Of a stretch of 64,000 nt of DNA, positions 22,541-34,484 are shown in pieces. The translations under genes and the position numbers were made by a program. The notes beneath the pieces were generated by a model that worked only from the letters and a program-made list of their open reading frames with translations, was not told the DNA's origin and made no database searches. Position 1 is the stretch's first letter; each line of letters starts with the position of its first letter. Source of the DNA: Paguma larvata (lineage: Eukaryota; Chordata; Mammalia; Carnivora; Viverridae); NCBI GenBank assembly GCA_030068075.1, contig CM057836.1, forward strand, positions 69,167,788-69,231,787, read 5' to 3'.

Positions 22541-23475
22541 ATATAAGTATTGAAGTGAAAGAACTTACTGAATTCTAAAAAGGATGAAACATGAAAGGAA
22601 ATCTGTTTGAATTTACCATGAAACAATAAGGACATTTTATAAAGATCTGAGGAAAAGAAATGATCCTAGAAGCTTCCAAAGAAGAAAAAAAATGCAAACA
22701 AAATAGTAGGTTGCCCACCGAGGGGGAAAAAATCACAATGATATCAACTTTCATATAAAAATCAATGCTAGAAGATAGAGTATGCATGGCCCTTACACAT
22801 TCACATTCTGGAGTAACAGGGTGTAAGGGGAACAATAAAATGATTTCCAGTTGTATAAGTGGTTATTTTTCTTTCTAATGAACATTTTTGAGGTTGCTTC
22901 TTAAGGATAAATTCAGGAAAATGAGAATTAGAAAGAAAAAAGTAGGAAAACAAGGCATATAAGATGTGGTAAGAGTAATCCAGGATCCAAATAACAGGAG
23001 ATATCAATTGTACACACTAGAAAAGGACATCAGTGGTTGCTAAGAAGTATATCTTTAAAAAGAAGACTGGACAGGCTGGAAGATACTGTAGACGGTTGTA
23101 TTTCTCCCCAAAGAAATAAAGAAGGGCCATGTTATTTCAAGAAATACCAAACAAAATGTACAAGAAAATAAAATTATTGTCCCAGTACAAAGCAAATCCA
23201 ATCATGACATGATTTTAAGCAAGTGATGGGAGTATAATAAAGGAGATCCCATTTAAAATTTTTGTTTGAGTGGCAGTGAGGTGGTAACATTGGGTCCATG
23301 GAGACAGTGATAATCATAGACCTCTACTTGGTTTCACAATAAACAATATTTACATAGTCATAATGTAGATGTCTAAATAAAGATTAATTTTCTAGTACCA
23401 GAGGTGGAGGTAAGAATATGAATTTTACACAGACCATATTATCATACTTACACCTGCCAAATATGGTAAAAAATA

Positions 23476-24089
23476 AAGCAAGCTTTATTTAATGCCATCT
23501 TTCTTTCCTCGCAAACTTTAGTGGGGAGGAGAAAAGGATGGTATCATACAGGGATATTAAGATTTATAGTTGCTTACCACTCCAGGCAGAGTAGTGCACA
23601 GCTGTAGGCAAAGATGGAGTGGGCTTTTTTCAATAGCCTTAAGGAATCAAAAAGCTGGGTCCGTTTCACAACCCTGGAAGAATCCCATCAGCAATGCCAG
23701 TCCATGCAACAAGAATAGGCCAGATACTTGACCTGTTGCCTCAAGCTGTCTTGAAGAGAGGGTCTTAGTTTGGTGGAATTAGCAACCTAAAGTAATTGAA
23801 GATAGTCAGGTGCTTATTAGTTAGTTAGTCATACTAATTAGTTATGAGTGGTAGTCAAGTAAAGAGGGGTTACGTTTACGACAGGGGTCTCCTGCAGCCC
23901 CAAACTGGCATTTCTAAAGCATATTGCTAGAAGCCATTCCTATGCTACCCTTTTAAGTCCTGGCAGCTGCATTCAGAATGTTATGTTAATAAATCCTTGA
24001 TTCTAAGGATTCCAGGCCTTAGAAGATAGCTTAGTGATCAGAATACCAAAACAAAAACAAACTCTGGTACACTTTTTTGTTGTTGTTAT
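23476..24089. other. Unassigned, possibly an insertion in the HAL1 tail
   Basis: Sequence between two HAL1-like stretches that does not match what I know of that element. It contains a near-repeat 'agttagttagtcatactaat' at about 23,820. No coding signal. Confidence 0.35.
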
Positions 24090-24620
24090 TGGATCCTACA
24101 TTCTGTAAAAGAATTATGGCAAGGAGCACTGCAAAGATATCTTGACAACATAAAAATAAAGGTATAGATAACAGAAGTTAGGAAATGTAGGTGGGGTGGA
24201 CTGTTAAGGTGAAGAGACCATAACAATCTTATGAAATAGTTGTCAGGAAAAATGATTGAATATAAGTGGATCGTGAAACAGGTTTGTGTCTTACTTTGAG
24301 TTACATAAATAATTAAGAGACAAACTAAAGTTACTAACATAACTATCAAACTTAGGAAGCAGGTGTACAGGTGGATGTGGTTTTAATACAACATCTGTCT
24401 ATCATAGTAACAACTCAATAGATATGTCAAAATTAATGAATCAATGACATGTCCTACAAGTATGTAGATATTAAAGAACAGTCATCAGAAGAACTAAAAT
24501 AGTTGACTTTATGTGTGGGATTGGAGCTGGGAGAAGTGGACAGAGGTCTGCTCCTTTGCATTTTAAGCTCGTTTATGCTCTTTTATTTTTCATCATGAAG
24601 ATGATTTAATAAAACTAGGT
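24090..24620 (+). mobile_element. Possible HAL1 3' UTR continuation
   Basis: Ends with 'gggagaagtggacagaggtc', 'taagctcgtttatgctcttt' and 'gatttaataaaac', which resemble the terminal HAL1 3' UTR with a polyadenylation signal. If right, the whole element runs 20,890-24,620 with an interruption at 23,476-24,089. Confidence 0.4.
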
Positions 24621-24639
24621 GTATATTTAGAAAAGGAAA

Positions 24640-26228
24640 AAGTTAATTGGACTTGTTTGATTAAAATGAGTAAAACAATGGTACATGTGTATATATGTCT
24701 TTATTTAATTTTATTTCCTGAAGCTGACACACAATCTGCCTCTTTTTTCTTTTCCTTTTATTTTATTCCTAAATCTACCCTTGTTTTCCTCCCTGGCTGT
24801 ACTCACAACATACTCCGGCATTGTTTGAATAGTCATTGAAATGTCTACTGAATCAATCTTGTATTTAATATTCCATATTTTTACCCCATACTGCACAAGG
24901 TGACCAATAGAATACCTCAGCAGTTACTGTTATTTTTGGATTAAAAAAAAAACTGATATTCTTTGTCACATTTGTTTAGAGAAGGATTCTAAATATTAAG
25001 GTTTGGCTATCAGTGGTAAAATCATAATAAAAGAAAAGGCGTTTTTTAGGACAAAGATTGGTACTTGTTCTCAGAGAATGAGTGATTCAACAAAAGCAAT
25101 TACTTTATTATGAAGGCCCAGAAACTCAGAAGACAAAGAAGGACCCTTTTCAGAAATCAAGAATAACCTTGAAATTTGTCAATAAACTTCTCATGTTCCC
25201 AGTTTGCAACCAGAAAACTATCCTTTCATCTTACTTTGCTTTTTTTCTTTTTAAATACACAATCATGTGTCAAAGAATGTTTAGTAATGCCCCAACTTCA
25301 CTGAGGGCAGATTTCTGTCACATTTTTCATTTATTTAATATTATTCCCTGTTAGGTTGCTACTTCTGGTCTTTGGTGAATTAGACTTTCTGTATGATATG
25401 CTAAGTGCTGGATCTTCTAGTTCTTATTTAACTTCTTTCAAGTCATCATGCTTCTCTGAAGAGCCCAATATCCAAGTCCCTAAGGCGATGACTAGCATTC
25501 TTGAGTAGAGATTTACAAAATGATGACTCTTCACTAAACTCAGTTTATGTAGTTCCCCAGATTACCTTGGTCCTGTCAACTTCTCTGACCTTGGCCACTT
25601 CTTCCCAGCCAGAGCAGCCCAGTGACCATACAAGCTATTCCCATACACAAAGCCTGATTACACCCTCTGATCTTATCACAACTTCTAACACCTCTAGTTA
25701 TCTTCTAGTGACAAATGCTCAAGGCACTGTCTGTAGTGGGGGCCAAAGCAGTGCTCTGGTCCAATCAGTCAAGCCCCAAAATGCTCTGGCTTTCTCAGCA
25801 ACTGCCTGGAGAAGCAAATAAGGCAAATGGTATATGGAAGTTCAGGAGAGGTAATGACCTATGATTATGATTTGACCAAAGAAAGACCGTATTTAGGTGG
25901 CAGCTGGCAGGTAAATTGAGCAGCTAGCTTCATTTCCTTGTAAAACTGTTATCAGCTTGGTAACACACTCCCTTGTGTTTGCTTTCCTTTCTTTTCTGCT
26001 TCATTCCTTGTATCCCTTACTCTCCGGGGATACTCTCAGTTTTCTGGAATTGTGCTCCACAGTAGCAAATTCACAGAAATCTGGGCAATGCATTTGGTAC
26101 TTCTATCTGGAAGATGGACCATCAGCATAGGAATTTACAGTTGGATTGCACATCTGATTGAAAGTAATAGGGCCCCCACTGCTGATGAAAAGTGAGGTGG
26201 TAATAACCTATGATATCTACAATTATTA
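24640..26228. other. No gene recognised; unexplained 106-codon frame
   Basis: AT-rich unique DNA. A Ser/Thr/Gln-rich frame at 25,501-25,821 (+) stands out: it has low charge, no transmembrane segment and no domain I know. It could be decayed retroviral leader or gag sequence, because an ERVL body follows, but nothing proves this. No LTR edges found. Confidence 0.35.
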
Positions 26229-28079
26229 ATGATTTTACCTATTAAGTGTTTTGAGGTGCTGATGGAAGACAGAATGTTGAGAGATCGAGTGTTTAATGCA
26301 CCTGATCAATGTGGGAGTAATGGCAATTACAAGTTGGTGTATGGATGGCTGATTTTAACAGCACTGGAGGCCAAACTAAAGCATATTTTGGAAGCCAGAG
26401 TTCAAAAAGGCAATCTAAAAAGGATTCTTATTCTTTGACACACACAACATTTTAAACTAAAAATGAGTCTTGAGTCTGTTCATAATGACGGCAAAGCTGC
26501 AAAATGAAGTTGAACACATAGCCTCTAACTTAGAAAAAAATGCAGCTGTGAATTGGGATGGGATCATCAGTTTATAAACTTGAGAATCATGAACCTCCAG
26601 ATTCTGCTGAAACAGCTTCCCTGCTAAAGAAGAACTCTTTCCTCATATCTTAATATGACACAACATCTTTACCTGAGGAAAGGTGTTGTCTTCTTTAAGA
26701 CGTATCCCCATTAAACCTTCTTGTCTCCAGGACAGTAAGAAGTACTGTTTGGGGAATTAAGTACATACCCACCAAATGATCTACAGGATATGACACATGT
26801 GTATGGTCATGAACTGAGGAAATATGTATGGGAGTATATTTTGAAGGTGTTAGCCAGGGAGATGGAATCTAATGTTCAATAGAGGAAAACTCAGTGAACC
26901 TGGGGCACTCATTCACACTAATGGTTCAACATTCTGACAGATATACCTGAAACTGGTACAACAGTTTGCTCTGAGGGAAACTTGATGATTGAATGTAATA
27001 ATGACCTTGGATAAATGAGGTGGAGAGTTTAGAATATTTGGCATATCATTGAGGGAGGGATTACAGGTCACAGGGATTTGGCAATGTAAGCATGGATTTA
27101 TATAGTAAATGTAACTGAGACTAGTATCTGCCTATGTTTCAGGAAGGACCCAAATGATGCTGCCTTCGCTATGGCAATAAAGGATGCATTCTGAGAAGCA
27201 CTTGAGTAGCTCTCTCTGCAGGAAGATGCTGCCATGGAACTTGGATTCTAGATATCAAATAGCATTTGAAACGGCATGGCCCATTGGCAGCATGCAACTA
27301 TCAGAGACAAAGTAAATGCAGCTGCTGAAATGGACAGCAAAATTAGATTAGCAAAAAGGATGCCTCGATCCATAGAAATATAGAGCAACAACTATCAGCT
27401 AGTTGGGATGTGCTTAATTTGTATAATAATAAAATGAGAGAAATCTGGCTAGCAGAACAGCTGACATCCACTGTCAAGATGAAAATCAAAGCACCTCACC
27501 CTGGTTCCAGGTCTCTCAGATTAATGAGATAACTCATTGATTGAAGGGAAAGGCAAGTGCTCTTGAGGAGGATCCTCAAAGACACTGTAAGTATATACAG
27601 TAAATATTCCCACAATCTTTCCAAACAGACTTGCAGACAATTTCTAGGGTAACTATTACTTTCTGAGAGCTCTCTGACATGACACTGACACCAGGGAACT
27701 AAAAATGCCATTATTATCTTCTGGGTAGAGTAGAAATTTATGGAGGCTAAATAAGAAGTGGAATTTTGGCCAAATGTTTTTATAGTTGACCTAACGGGTG
27801 TTTCAGTTCATTATGAGATAATTTTCCTGAGTCCCAAATATTTAATTGTGAATAGAGCAGCTGGAAAATACTCCACATTGATTCTCTGGCCTGGAGTGAG
27901 TGCCATTATGTTTGGAAAGGAAAGTGGAAGTTTCTGAACCTGTCCTTTCATTCCAGCTGACACAGAAAATTAGAAGAAATGTTGTATTTGGAGAGGAATT
28001 GTAGAGATTAGTGTCAGTATCAAATACTTCCAAAAGACAGGGTGGTGTTTCCAATTATAGCTGCATTTAATTCACCTGT

Positions 28080-28480
28080 TTGATTTCTACCAAAACCTGG
28101 TTGGTCGTGGTGGGTCCTGATAAACAATTATAAACTTATTCAGGTGGTAGATCCAAATGCCGCTGATACAAGATGAGGTGTCTTTACCAGGACAGCTCGG
28201 TTACAACTTCTGGCATTCGGTATGAAGAATCTATTCCTAAGTGGTAAAGACAGCAATACCCTCTCACTGCCTTTCCACAGAATTAGGTTGAACCTCCTGT
28301 TCTCTCATAACATAGAATGTTGACATTTTTATTTTATTGATATGCCACGGAATATCTACTGTATTGATAAAATTATGGTTATTAGGGTAGAGGAGAAGAA
28401 AATCACAACTACCCTAGAAGCCCTAATAAGACATGTTCCAGAAGGTAAGAGACACAACTTACAATGATTTGGGAAACTTT
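28080..28480 (+). pseudogene. ERVL reverse-transcriptase remnant
   Basis: The catalytic box can be located: codons at 28,360-28,371 read C-I-D-K where an active enzyme has two adjacent aspartates, so the second Asp is lost. The next codons read 'IMVIRVEEKKITTTLEAL', typical of the segment after the box. A downstream segment near 28,490-28,530 ('aggtgtccgatgatggggta') follows in a different frame. Inactive. Confidence 0.65.
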
Positions 28481-29579
28481 AAGCAAGTTTTTAGGTGTCC
28501 GATGATGGGGTATGCCCTATAAAGTAGATGGCAACTTGTTGCATCTCATATCTCCTACAACTAAGAAAGAGGTAATACAGACCATTAAGGCACTAAAGCA
28601 AGAACTTGTAGCAGAAAACTATATGTTGAAATTTTGGCTCTCTGCCTGTTAGTGTGCCTAAGTGGAGAGTGAAGACCAGATTATGGGACACTAAGAAACT
28701 GTGAAACTTGAACTACTCATCATAAACTGGAGTTATTAGATCTCTAAAATCAGGCAAACAGCTGTCTATTCTAGGATGGAGGTAACATATTTAGGACTGG
28801 TTGAGGTGAATACTGAAGGCACAAGCAAATTACATGAACAAGTAAGTTACAATTCACCTATCTCTATTGTACTGATACTTCTTCCTCAACTCATATCTAT
28901 GGATTCATAGGATGATCTCCCTTAGGTTTCTTGTATGCAACTGGGGAAGAAGGTAAGTATCAGACCATGTTTACATTTAAAGTGGCCTGAAGAAGAAGAG
29001 AAGGGAAATAATTCAAGAAGACAGATCTGCAATAAACACATTTGATAGTCCACTTAGTATAGAAGGGAAGGCGGTATATAGATATACCTTGAGTCCAGGG
29101 AAGTGGAATGAATGGCTTAACATGTTGGAAAAGGGCCTGAAATGAAAAGAGAGTAAAAGAAGGTCGGAAGCAGTGGTAAACTGATGCAACTATAGGTGGA
29201 GGGTGAAGTGTGTGAAACTTTGTACTTGTGTTTTTGTCCACAAAAAAACTTCCACTGCAGATAAGGTTCTCAATAATTGGGATCAGCATGAACTATCTGT
29301 GATTGTCAGCCAGCCTATCCTCAGCCACAATGGTGCTTGTATTATAGGTACATGAACAGAGAGCTATAATTATAGGTTACACATAGGCTCAACCATATGG
29401 GTTTCAACTCATCAAGGCCAATATCCTCACTACTAAATGTCCAACTTGTCGTTTTCTGGATCCAACTCTAAGCCCTCAAAATGTCACCATCCTCAGTAAT
29501 ACAAGCCAACCTCATGATGATACATTCATTCCTTTACAGCTTGGAAGGGGTAGAAATTTCTTCTAACCAAAATTGACAC

Positions 29580-30060
29580 AGCTACCCAAGGACTTGCAGA
29601 ATGTTTAGCTATAAACATGGTGTCCCTCACAATATTGTCTCAGACAAGGGAAACTATTTTTTTTTTAATTTTTTGATGTTTACTTAATTTTGAGAGAGAC
29701 AGAGTGTGAGCGGGGAAGGGAAAGAGAGAGGGTGACACAGACTCTGAAGCAGGCTCCAGGCTCTGAGCTGTCAGCATAGAGCTCAATATGGGGCTCGTAC
29801 TCATGAACCATGAGATCATGACTTGAGCCAAAGTCAGACACTTAACCAACTGAGCCACCTGGGAAACCAAGGAAGCCACCCAAAGGAAACTATTTTGATG
29901 CAAAAAGGTATAAAAATGGATTTACAAATATGGGGTTCACTGGCCTTCCATTACCAAGAAGTAGCCATAAATGGAATGGCACTTTGAAGGTTCAGTTAAT
30001 TTGTCAACTCAAGGACAACACCATATGGGGTGAGGACCTTACCTATAGGATGCAGTAAAT
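29580..30060 (+). pseudogene. ERVL integrase remnant, split by a SINE
   Basis: Before the SINE the reading is 'HGVPHNIVSDKGNYF'; its Asp codon (29,643-29,645) matches the second acidic residue of the integrase D,D-E core. The SINE (29,661-29,884) inserted about 15 bp downstream. After it the frame continues in part; around 29,955-29,968, where the core Glu should be, a one-base shift removes it, and 'KWNGTL' follows. Inactive. Confidence 0.65.
29661..29884 (-). mobile_element. Feliform CAN SINE in ERVL integrase
   Basis: Antisense full copy. Duplicated target 'ggaaactatttt' at 29,649-29,660 and 29,885-29,896. The head end has a few extra bases ('aaccaaggaagccaccc') before the right duplication. 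Confidence 0.94.
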
Positions 30061-30259
30061 TCACTCAATCAATGGCTGATACATGGTGTTGTGTAACTAA
30101 TAGCTATAAGTCCAAGAACCAAAGGAAGGAAATGTGGTTGGAACTTCACAGCCTACTCTCGGGAGACCTTTTACAGAATTTATTTTCTATTTTTGCAAAG
30201 TCAGTTTCTGCCAAGTTAGATACCCTGGTTTCCAATACTTCTGTGAGTGGATAACAGAA

Positions 30260-30640
30260 AAATTTTCTACTTAATTGGAAGCAGCTTTTGCCATCTGGCC
30301 TCCACTAGCAGACCACTGGGAAAAGAAAAGAGCTACTATTCTCGGAGTTGATAAATAATTGCCATACTAAGCTGGAGTTGATGTTATACAATTAAGACAA
30401 AGAGGAGTTTATCTGGAATTAAGGATTTACTTGGGTGTCTCTTGGTTTTCAGTGCCCACTGATTACTGTGAGTGGACAACTGCAGCAACCTCAGCCTCAA
30501 ATAGTAAGGTAGGTAAGGGCTTATATCCCATGGAGATAATCGGCTGGGTTACACCACCAGGCAAGTATCCAAGACTAGTCAAAGTCTGGATCAAGAAAAA
30601 TCTCAACAGCAAGAAGATGGGCGCATTCAAAGGCCCATAG
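30260..30640 (+). pseudogene. ERVL dUTPase-like and pol C-terminal remnant
   Basis: Starting near 30,278 ('aattggaagcagcttttgcc') the translation follows the dUTPase-like domain of ERVL pol with stops. A later frame (30,431-30,640) shows 'GWVTPPGKYPRLVKVW', a conserved ERVL C-terminal segment. Several frame changes separate the parts. Confidence 0.6.
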
Positions 30641-30650
30641 GTGAGAAAAA

Positions 30651-32260
30651 CCAAACCGAACCAAAGAAAACAAAACAAAACAGTAGAATCTCAAGCTGAC
30701 AGTAGAAGAGAGAAATCCTAAGTATCAGTTATTATTCCAGAACCAGCTACAACACAACATCGAGGGACATAGTTTGTTTTGTTAACCTCCTTAAGTCTTT
30801 TTAGGATACTGTACCTGTTCACTCCTTGAAGAGTTGGACTTGTACCATCCCTCTCAGGGCAAAACTAAAGACATAGTATGCTTATATAGGAGAAAACATT
30901 AGAAGATTTTGGTAGGGCAAGGAATGTATTCTGCCTGATCCAGCCTACACATCTCTCTCTCTTTTTTTTTTTTAATTTTGTTAAGCTTTATTTTTGAGAG
31001 AAAGACAGTGGAAGCAGGGAAGGTCAGAGAGAGAGGGAGACACAGAATCTGAAGCAGGCTCTAGGCTCCAACCTGTCAGCACAGAGCCCAATGTGGGGCT
31101 CAAACCCATGAACTGTGAGATCATGACCTGAGTCGAAGTCAGACACTTAACCGACTGAGCCACCCAGGTGCCCCTATACACCTCTTCTGATACGATGACA
31201 GTCATCTAGCTCCTAGCCCTTAGTCACCCATCCTGCTTCTCACATGGAATGGTCCTACTCAAAATGCTCTTATAGCCTTCATACCCTGGTCAAAAGTGGT
31301 GTCCTCTCCTCCCAGATACTACCATTTGACTTGATTTCTTCCTGAAGTTAAAGCTGTAGGGAAGACATGTAGCATCTCTAGTGCCTTTCTAGCTTCACTG
31401 CACCTCCTGAGAGTTATTTCCTAGCAGTTACATGGAGGGCCCAAATAGAATTCCCTGAAGTGCAGAGAAATTAAAGCCTTGTGGGCCGACTTGTGACCAA
31501 TGAGAAACAAAACATAGGAAAGATCTGTCCGTTTAAAATCCTTCCCTTTTCTCTCCTTGGACAGATTTTCCTGAGAAGGGGTGTCTCTTTACTGCCTCTC
31601 TTTGCTCCTATCGTGAATTTTCTTGTAAAACTGGGGCCAAATCTTTAATGCAACATGTGTTTTCTTGTCTTTTTTTGCTGTGTCATGCCCTTTCCCCCCT
31701 TATTCTTGTCCTGTAATTTTACCTCCCAGTAAATCATTAGTATATGAGTCCGGTTTGGCTGCTCTTTTCTAGAAAATCAAGGGTAAGGCAAAGTGCTTAC
31801 ATAGGAATGACATCAAGGTCACCACAATAAGCATATTTGGAATAGAAAAAAGATAACACTCTCATCTAAGTGATTTGAAATGTGTGAAGATATTAGTGGA
31901 GTGGAGATAAGGTAATATCGTGAAAGAAAGGAAAAAAAAATAAGTGAGCAGTTTCTCTTTCTGCCCTTCTGTGAGATGTATAAGCCTCAGAAAGTTGCAT
32001 TCGGGTGCTGGTAAGACATGTTCAATTTGATTAAATAGCTGAGAATGGACAGAGAATAAGGAGCAGACACTTGCAAAATATTTGTTCTATGATTTCATCT
32101 TTCAGGAGAAGATGTAAAGGGGAGCTTTAGGTTTTATGTTTTCCAGTCTAATCTGTAGAAAGTTAAAGAAATGTTCAGCACTGAACTTTTCTCCCTAACC
32201 CAGCTACTCTCTGAGTCTAATCAACTTAAGCAAATGTTAACTTTATACTTCTTGGTGCTT
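30651..32260. other. No gene recognised, one SINE
   Basis: Apart from the SINE at 30,962-31,174 this is unassigned. The first part may be ERVL 3' non-coding sequence. About 31,480-31,760 is somewhat LTR-like ('accaatgagaaac', late 'ccagtaaatcattag') but I could not find paired ends. Confidence 0.35.
30962..31174 (-). mobile_element. Feliform CAN SINE
   Basis: Antisense full copy with T12 start and 'gagccacccaggtgcccc' end. Imperfect target duplication: 'tacacatctct' on the left and 'tacacctcttc' on the right. Confidence 0.93.
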
Positions 32261-32277
32261 AAGACAACACCTTGGTA

Positions 32278-32504
32278 GGGGTGCCTGGGTGGCTCAGTTG
32301 GTTAAGTGCCTGACTTGGGCTCAGGTCGTGACCTCATGGTTTATGGATTTGAGACCGCATAGGGCTCTTTGCTGACAGCTCAGAGCCTGGAGCCTGTTTC
32401 AGATTCTGTGTCTCCCTCTATCTCTCTGCCCACGCCCCACTCATGCTCTGCTTCTCTCTCTCTCAAAAATAAATAAACATTTAAAAAAATTATAAGGAAA
32501 AAAA
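32278..32504 (+). mobile_element. Feliform CAN SINE
   Basis: Sense full copy starting 'ggggtgcctgggtggctcag'. A 17-bp target duplication with one mismatch (aagacaacaccttggta at 32,261-32,277; aagacaagaccttggta at 32,505-32,521) fixes both ends. Confidence 0.96.
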
Positions 32505-32521
32505 AAGACAAGACCTTGGTA

Positions 32522-33712
32522 TTCTGCTTGACACTTTGTCTCAGAGCCTGTACTCTGGCTCTAAATAAATCTTATACACTTTATCTTATTTTATGGATAA
32601 TTTAAAATGGGAGAGAAATGGAAGAGATTATGTCACATGTTTCAAACAAGCTTCATGATCAAATTGCAGTGGTTTCATGATCTCTCTTAGAGTAGAATTC
32701 AAGATTGTTTTGTTTTGTTTTATTAACTAATGTACTCTAAACACACACACGCACACACACACACGCACAACTCCTAGTTCGTATTATGAACCTAGTAAAT
32801 ATTTTGTGAATGAAGTGATATACATTGAGCCTGTATTTTAATCTCTAGAGATAAAAAAGAAAAGTTATATAAAAGTTTAAATGTGGATTCATGGACATTT
32901 GAACTGATGTTTCTGCTCCTGGAAGACATAAGAATGTTCCAATTTTAGAAACATTGACAGTGAAATGACCTGGGTAGAGAACAGTTTAAGATGAAAAGAC
33001 AACTTGGTTTCAAAAATAAAATCTAGGTTTTAAGCTGGTACCAAGTATAATCAGATTGACCCATTGGCTGAATATTTTCAACACCTCCAATTAGCAAAAT
33101 CTTAGTGACCAAATTGTCTCTCTACTTAATGCAGAAAATGATGAGACTTTGTGGGCAAAGTGATAATAAAAATCTTAAGATATTCATTAATAGCCTCATT
33201 AAAAGAAATTGTGAAAGAACACCTCATCTCCAAGTGATACAAATTTAGTGTTCTATAAGGAAGATGTGGCAGAAAGAAAGAAAAGGAAGGAACAGAAAAG
33301 AAAAGAAAAGAAAAAAGTAAAAAAGTAATGGGATACCTATAAAAGGAGACTTCTTGACATTTAAATAAAAACAGTAACAATTACCTAATGTCTGTGAAAT
33401 ATGTTTTCCCTATTTTTAAAAATCGCCTCTATTGTGATATGTAGGTACTCTTGCATTTAAGATTTGATTATATAATATGCATGATGTTATAGTCTTCAAT
33501 TTTTAAAATATTATGCCATCTCAGAACAAAATATTCTACTCATCCGTCCAAAAAATTGAGATTTTAGTCATCTTCGAAGTTAGGATTCTGTGCAGACTGG
33601 TTTGGCAGAATAACAGCAAACCTTGGTCTGAATTTTAGCAGGCTAGTCTCTCACCCTGGTTCTGTAGTCATCTGGCTGTAGGACAATGGCATATCCCTTT
33701 TGTTAGAAAATT
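32522..33712. other. No gene recognised; CA repeat
   Basis: Unique DNA with an interrupted (CA)n at 32,740-32,769 and an (AAAAG)n run at 33,292-33,314. About 33,600-33,700 is faintly MIR-like. No exon. Confidence 0.4.
32740..32769. repeat. (CA)n microsatellite with G interruptions
   Basis: About 14 CA units interrupted twice by 'cg' (acacgcacac). Interruptions normally reduce slippage. Confidence 0.9.
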
Positions 33713-33729
33713 TTAAATGAATGATATGG

Positions 33730-33939
33730 GGGCACTTGGGTGGCTCAGTCGGTTAAGCGGTTAAGTGTCCGACTTCAACTCGGGTCATGATCTCACAGTT
33801 CGTGAGATCGAGCCCCACGTCGGGCTCCATGCTGACAGCTCAGAGCCTGGAGTCTGCTTCCGATTCTGTGTCTCCCTCTTTCTCTGCCCCTCCCCTCCTT
33901 GTGCTCCATCTCTCTCTCTCTCAAAAATAAAATAAAACA
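33730..33939 (+). mobile_element. Feliform CAN SINE with duplicated head motif
   Basis: Sense copy with target duplication 'ttaaatgaatgatatgg' (33,713-33,729 and 33,940-33,956), 17 bp, perfect. The 8-mer 'cggttaag' is tandemly duplicated at 33,750-33,765, just after the A box, which changes the spacing between A and B boxes. Confidence 0.96.
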
Positions 33940-34109
33940 TTAAATGAATGATATGGATTAGGTGATCTGCAAGGTTTCTCCTGTCTCTGATATGCTTTAT
34001 TGATAATAAGAAATTTCGGACAGCTTAATATTGAAACCCACCTAGATATTCCATTCCCATTTCAAACTGTCCTTTCTCTGAGCATGTATGATCCTTTCCT
34101 TAAAACTGC

Positions 34110-34400
34110 CTCTCGTATGGTTCTACTTATATGGCATATGTAGCATCATTAAAATCATAGTGACAGAAAGTAGAATGGTGGTTGCCAGCCACTGGGGATA
34201 AGGGGGAATAGGGAATTATTATTTAATGAGTATAGTCTTACCATCTTACAAGATGAAAATAATTGTAGAGGTGGAAGTTGGTGTTGGTTGCATATAATGT
34301 GCATGTTATTAATGTCACTGAACCGAAAACTTAAAAATGGTTAAGATGGCCAATTTTATGTTATGGGTATTTTACCCCAAAACAAATATAAAAAGTATTA
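34110..34400 (+). mobile_element. Ancient L1 (L1M type) 3' UTR
   Basis: Sense order of an old L1 3' UTR: 'gacagaaagtagaatggtgg' at 34,162, 'ttgccagccactggggataa' at 34,182, 'acttaaaaatggttaagatg' at 34,330, 'ttatgggtattttacccc' at 34,361. No coding part kept. Confidence 0.85.
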
Positions 34401-34484
34401 GAAATTTTATTATCTGATTTCTCATTTAGGGGAGAGCCTATACCTGAATGACTGGTAGGTTTCTGAAATGTGCCTTTAAGGCAT

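Larger units (their letters stand above)
20890..23475 (+). mobile_element. HAL1-like L1 relative, near full length
   Basis: HAL1 elements are half-L1s that carry ORF1 but no ORF2. The left end resembles an L1-type 5' UTR ('gtttaagatggctgg'). The 3' UTR matches the HAL1 order: 'ctgtagacggttgtatttct' near 23,087, 'caatcatgacatgattttaa' near 23,199, 'cccatttaaaatttttgttt' near 23,248, 'cctctacttggttt' near 23,320. Two SINEs interrupt it. ORF1 is broken; the 72-codon Lys-rich frame 21,543-21,761 may be its remnant. Span without SINEs is about 2.1 kb. Confidence 0.65.
26229..30650 (+). mobile_element. Ancient ERVL-type endogenous retrovirus, internal region
   Basis: Class III (ERVL) provirus body in sense orientation. 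From left to right: a probable gag remnant (26.2-27.5 kb, low confidence), pol reverse-transcriptase segment (about 28.1-28.5 kb), integrase segment (29.6-30.1 kb) and dUTPase-like segment (30.3-30.6 kb). The dUTPase-like part after integrase is characteristic of ERVL, and no envelope gene is expected. Many stops and frameshifts show it is dead. I could not define flanking LTRs or a primer-binding site. One SINE has inserted into it. Confidence 0.7.

Noticed and set aside
31480..31760. Possible 3' LTR of the ERVL body
   Set aside because: No TG...CA ends, no paired target duplication and no matching sequence on the 5' side could be found.
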